Source: Maribacter sp. | GTDB taxonomy: Bacteria > Bacteroidota > Bacteroidia > Flavobacteriales > Flavobacteriaceae | Length of the DNA: 10,169 nt | NCBI GenBank assembly: GCA_030730545.1 | Contig: JANQUX010000068.1 | Coordinates: forward strand, 1-10,169 | Direction of reading: 5' to 3' | In this document: one piece after another, positions 6,130 to 10,169 of the stretch | How positions within the stretch are numbered: position 1 is the first letter of the stretch | How the letters are laid out: the number at the start of each line of letters is the position of its first letter | The notes under the pieces: generated by a model | Seen by the model: the letters and a program-made list of their open reading frames with translations, nothing else | Database searches by the model: none | Told to the model about the DNA's origin: nothing | Position numbers and translations under genes: made by a program

Positions 6130-7284
6130 ATGGGCTCTAAAAACTTAAAGTTTAATACGAAAACCATACATGGTGGTCAACAACCAGATGCAGCTTACGG
6201 TGCTGTTATACCACCTATATATCAAACATCTACATATGCCCAAACTACACCAGGTGGTCATAAGGGTTATGAATATTCAAGAAGTGCCAACCCAACAAGA
6301 ACAGCTTTAGAAAAGTCATTGGCAAGTATAGAAGGTGGCGAATTCGGTTTGGCTTTTGGTAGCGGTCTTGCAGCAATCGATGCAGTCCTTAAATTATTGG
6401 CACCGGGCGATGAGGTTATTTCTACCAATGATTTATATGGCGGATCTTATAGAATATTTAAAAAGATATTTGAAAAATTCGGAATCGTTTTTCATTTCGT
6501 AGGTATGCAGGGTACAGATGCTGTACGTGATAAAATAAATACGAAAACAAAGCTGATTTGGGTAGAAACACCTACTAACCCAATGATGAATATTGTAGAT
6601 ATAAAGGCAATAGCGTCATTAACCAAGGGGGAAGATATATTGTTGGCGGTAGATAACACCTTTGCTACCCCTTATTTGCAATTGCCACTAGAACTGGGTG
6701 CAGATATTGTAATGCATTCAGCTACCAAATATCTTGGGGGTCATAGCGATACTGTTGTAGGAGCTCTAATAGTGAAAGACCAAGAATTAGCAGATAAACT
6801 CTACTTTATACAAAATGCAAGTGGTGCCGTTTGCGGACCTATGGATAGTTTTTTGGTTTTGAGAGGAATAAAGACATTGCATGTACGTATGCAGCGCCAT
6901 TGTGAAAATGGTAGGGCGATTGCCGAATACCTTAAAAGCAATCCTAAAATCGAAAAAGTTTACTGGCCAGGTTTTGAAGACCATCCAAATCACCTTATCG
7001 CAAAAGAACAGATGAAAGATTTTGGCGGAATGATTTCTTTTGTACCTAAAGGAGGTAATTATGACGATGCCATAAAGATTGTAGAACGGTTACAGGTATT
7101 TACATTGGCAGAGTCTTTAGGTGGCGTAGAAAGTTTAGCCGGTCACCCTGCAAGTATGACCCATGCAAGTATTCCGAAAGAAGAAAGACTTAAAAACGGG
7201 GTAGTAGATGCGTTAATACGTTTAAGTGTTGGTATTGAAGATGTTGATGATTTAATAGCAGATTTAAATCAAGCAATAGAATAA
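6130..7284 (+). CDS. metB: cystathionine gamma-synthase / gamma-lyase (PLP transsulfuration enzyme)
   Basis: A 384-residue cytoplasmic enzyme of the Cys/Met-metabolism PLP family, normally a homotetramer. As gamma-synthase it would join an activated homoserine with cysteine to form cystathionine for methionine synthesis; as gamma-lyase it would split cystathionine to cysteine. Visible motifs are GYEYSRSANPTR (PLP phosphate contacts from the partner subunit), GSGLAA (cofactor phosphate loop), VETPTNP, Asp175 in VDNTFATPYLQ (pyridine nitrogen), and Lys200 in HSATKYLGGHSD, the Schiff-base lysine. AESLGGVESLAGHPASMTHAS is the usual C-terminal substrate region. Length matches E. coli MetB (386). 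ATG 6130 is preferred to a TTG at 6109. The synthase and lyase are hard to tell apart by sequence, so the symbol is provisional. It has its own promoter, is divergent from the lipoprotein gene and stands 160 bp before gdhA. Confidence 0.9.
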   Translation: MGSKNLKFNTKTIHGGQQPDAAYGAVIPPIYQTSTYAQTTPGGHKGYEYSRSANPTRTALEKSLASIEGGEFGLAFGSGLAAIDAVLKLLAPGDEVISTNDLYGGSYRIFKKIFEKFGIVFHFVGMQGTDAVRDKINTKTKLIWVETPTNPMMNIVDIKAIASLTKGEDILLAVDNTFATPYLQLPLELGADIVMHSATKYLGGHSDTVVGALIVKDQELADKLYFIQNASGAVCGPMDSFLVLRGIKTLHVRMQRHCENGRAIAEYLKSNPKIEKVYWPGFEDHPNHLIAKEQMKDFGGMISFVPKGGNYDDAIKIVERLQVFTLAESLGGVESLAGHPASMTHASIPKEERLKNGVVDALIRLSVGIEDVDDLIADLNQAIE

Positions 7285-7324
7285 TTGCCTAAACGTTATA
7301 TTATATGTAGTAAGAATAGGTAGT

Positions 7325-7347
7325 TTGTTGCCAAAACAACAATTTTT
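7325..7347 (+). terminator. weak candidate terminator after the transsulfuration gene
   Basis: TTGTTG (7325-7330) and CAACAA (7337-7342) form a 6-bp stem with a 6-nt loop, directly followed by five T residues. It lies 40 bp past the stop. The stem has only two G-C pairs, so any termination would be weak. Confidence 0.35.
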
Positions 7348-7390
7348 ATCGATTTTTAAAAAAATACACTATAAAATTACACAAATAGCA

Positions 7391-7398
7391 TAATTTTG
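7391..7398 (+). promoter_or_regulatory. -7 element of the gdhA promoter
   Basis: TAATTTTG is an exact match to TAnnTTTG, 46 bp before the gdhA ATG, giving a leader of about 40 nt. A near-match, TATATTTT, follows at about 7403-7410. No clear TTG was seen at the -33 distance. Confidence 0.45.
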
Positions 7399-7426
7399 AC
7401 GTTATATTTTGAAATCAATAATTTAA

Positions 7427-8788
<1,362 letters not shown>

Positions 8789-8815
8789 AAATTAGATTTA
8801 TAGTAGTAAATATAT

Positions 8816-8851
8816 AATGTGGGACCCTATTTTAGGGTCTCGCATTTTTTT
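8816..8851 (+). terminator. strong intrinsic terminator of gdhA
   Basis: GGGACCCTA (8821-8829), loop TTT and TAGGGTCTC (8833-8841) pair with one G-T wobble. AATGT and GCATT extend the stem to 14 bp (8816-8846). The T-run covers 8845-8851. It begins 27 bp after the gdhA stop and separates it from recO. Confidence 0.9.
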
Positions 8852-8881
8852 ATAGAACGTCATCGCCAAACTACAATCAAC

Positions 8882-8889
8882 TATCTTTG
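8882..8889 (+). promoter_or_regulatory. -7 element of the recO promoter
   Basis: TATCTTTG exactly fits TAnnTTTG. It ends 19 bp before the recO ATG and lies just after the gdhA terminator, as expected for a new transcription unit. No TTG was found at the -33 spacing. Confidence 0.55.
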
Positions 8890-8908
8890 TTGAAATAGAT
8901 GTTCTAAT

Positions 8909-9637
8909 ATGCAGGTAACCACAAAGGCTATAGTATTTTCTGCACTAAAATACGGCGATACAAGTCTTATCGTCAAAGCCTATACTGCATCTGACGGAAT
9001 TAAATCATATTTATTAAGGGGAGTCTTAGCTTCAAAAAAAGGAAAATTGAAGTCCGCCTACTTTCAACCTTTAACCCAGCTAGAAATTGTTGCCAACCAT
9101 AAAAACAAGGGCACATTAGAGACCCTTAAAGAAGCAAAGGTATTTTATCACTATCAAACTGTATATGCCGACATGGCTAAAAATGCCATGGCCTTATTCT
9201 TAGCAGAGCTATTAGGCAATAGCATTCGAGAAGAAGAACGTAATGAAGATATGTTCGACTTTCTTGAAGCTTCTTTACAATGGTTAGATATAAATAATGA
9301 TGTCGCTAATTTTCATTTATATTTTATGTTGTCGCTGACACGATTTTTAGGATTTTATCCTGATGTATACCAAATAGATAAGCCTTACTTTGATCTGTTA
9401 GAAGGTGAGTTTGTAGCTGCCGAATCATTGAATCCGATACTTAGGGGAGAAAATATTTATCATTTCAAGACCTTATTGGGCACAAATTTTGATGCAATGC
9501 ATACCGTAAAGATGAAAAAAAGCAGTCGTCAAGAATTGCTGAAATCCTTAATTCTGTATTTTGAATTGCATTTACAAGGTTTCAGAAAACCAAAGTCGCT
9601 TGCCGTTTTAAATGAAGTTTTCAATACCTATGTATAA
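8909..9637 (+). CDS. recO: DNA repair protein RecO
   Basis: A 242-residue cytoplasmic recombination mediator. RecO binds single-stranded DNA and SSB and, with RecR, helps RecA load at gaps (RecFOR pathway); it also anneals complementary strands. The N-terminal OB-fold is recognisable at about 1-80: TTKAIVFSALKYGDTSLIVK, then LRGVLASKKGKLKSAYFQPL with its basic DNA-contact residues. The rest is the helical RecO_C domain, including LTRFLGFYPDV near 148-158. In many RecO proteins a four-cysteine zinc site follows this point. Here the protein contains no cysteine at all, which is the usual state in Bacteroidota as far as I know. Length is normal. It has its own -7 box, and its last 8 nt overlap the start of the TonB-dependent receptor gene. 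Confidence 0.94.
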   Translation: MQVTTKAIVFSALKYGDTSLIVKAYTASDGIKSYLLRGVLASKKGKLKSAYFQPLTQLEIVANHKNKGTLETLKEAKVFYHYQTVYADMAKNAMALFLAELLGNSIREEERNEDMFDFLEASLQWLDINNDVANFHLYFMLSLTRFLGFYPDVYQIDKPYFDLLEGEFVAAESLNPILRGENIYHFKTLLGTNFDAMHTVKMKKSSRQELLKSLILYFELHLQGFRKPKSLAVLNEVFNTYV

Positions 9638-10169
9638 GCACTTGTTCGTAGCTCTTTTTTTGTGTTATTTTTTTGGCACTGCTCAACAAATTACCGTCTT
9701 AGATGCCGATAGTGGAGAGAAGATTGCCAATGTTGCCGTTTTCAATAAAGACAAATCTAAAATAGCCTTATCTAATTTCGATGGGGTTTTCGATGCTTCG
9801 GTATTTATGGGTAAAGAACGCATCACGCTAAAGCATATCGGTTATCAAGAATTTAAAACAACTAAGCAGCAATTGCAAAGACAAGGCCAAAGAGCTTATT
9901 TGATTATGAAAGCCCAGCAATTAGATGAAGTGGTGATGTCTGTGTCTAAATGGGAGCAGCAAAAAAGAGATATACCCAATAGAATTATCTCATTAGATGC
10001 AAGAGCTATCGCTTTTTCTACACCGCAAACAGCTGCAGATTTGCTACAGAATAGTGGTAAAGTATTTGTTCAAAAAAGCCAAATGGGTGGTGGTAGCCCT
10101 ATGATTAGAGGTTTTGCTACAAATAGATTATTGTTATCTGTAGATGGTGTAAGAATGAACAATGCCATA
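9630..10169 (+). CDS. TonB-dependent outer-membrane receptor, N-terminal part (runs off the window)
   Basis: The first 180 codons of a TonB-dependent receptor, cut by the right edge. Residues 1-18 form a Sec signal peptide with probable cleavage after Ala18 (GTA/QQ). Residues about 20-95 are a carboxypeptidase-regulatory-like beta domain (ITVLDADSGEKIANVAVF, SNFDGVF, HIGYQEF), typical of Bacteroidota receptors. LDEVVMSVSKW (98-108) fits the TonB-box region. The plug begins after that, with TAADLLQNSGKVFVQKS, SPMIRGFATNRLLLSVDGVR (156-175) and MNNAI. The SPMIRGF/NRLL/VDGVRMNNA wording resembles the hemoglobin/transferrin/lactoferrin receptor subgroup, so heme or iron uptake is a reasonable guess, but the barrel is absent here. 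The ATG at 9630 lies inside the recO end, giving an 8-nt overlap and likely co-transcription with recO. No separate promoter was seen. Confidence 0.92.
   Translation, partial: MYKHLFVALFLCYFFGTAQQITVLDADSGEKIANVAVFNKDKSKIALSNFDGVFDASVFMGKERITLKHIGYQEFKTTKQQLQRQGQRAYLIMKAQQLDEVVMSVSKWEQQKRDIPNRIISLDARAIAFSTPQTAADLLQNSGKVFVQKSQMGGGSPMIRGFATNRLLLSVDGVRMNNAI

Noticed and set aside
6787..6993. 68-codon minus-strand frame inside the transsulfuration gene
   Set aside because: It is a shadow of a strongly conserved PLP enzyme.

Overview
The window is AT-rich DNA that reads as a chromosomal housekeeping segment of a member of the Bacteroidota, most likely a marine Flavobacteriaceae. Four things support this. 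No gene start has a recognisable Shine-Dalgarno sequence. The best promoters have the Bacteroidota -7 form TAnnTTTG, for example TTG-N20-TACATTTG before the transsulfuration gene. RecO contains no cysteine, so it cannot carry the usual zinc site. The last gene is a TonB-dependent receptor with an N-terminal carboxypeptidase-regulatory-like extension. The genus is not determined.

Layout, left to right. Bases 1-188 hold no convincing gene, apart from a possible 6-codon gene start running off the left edge on the minus strand. A minus-strand pair follows: a nitronate monooxygenase-like flavoprotein (2148-1174) and, 22 bp downstream, a YheT-type alpha/beta hydrolase (1151-189) that ends in a hairpin terminator over its stop codon. 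Divergent from them on the plus strand are a 4HBT-fold acyl-CoA thioesterase (2270-2743) and a GntR/FCD-type regulator with a degenerate DNA-binding domain (2841-3458). A minus-strand pair converges on the regulator: an ArsC/Spx-like thioredoxin-fold protein (4707-4354) and an EamA/DMT permease (4357-3455), coupled by a 4-bp overlap. Next come a DinB/YfiT-like protein (4841-5305, plus) and a convergent RsiV-like lipoprotein (6045-5302, minus).

The right third is all plus strand: a cystathionine gamma-synthase/lyase (6130-7284), NADP-type glutamate dehydrogenase gdhA (7445-8788) with a strong terminator, then recO (8909-9637) overlapping by 8 nt the start of a TonB-dependent receptor (9630 to the window edge). 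GdhA makes glutamate from ammonium and 2-oxoglutarate, and the PLP enzyme handles sulfur amino acids, so this stretch is mostly core amino-acid metabolism and DNA repair.

I saw no tRNA, rRNA, CRISPR array, insertion sequence, phage gene or defence cassette, and no gap above 300 bp without a gene. I do not see an undescribed multi-gene system. The points worth a second look are small: the degenerate HTH of the GntR protein and a hairpin or operator in front of it, a 14-bp palindrome before the thioesterase, two convergent gene pairs that share a TTAA at their stops, and the recO/receptor overlap.
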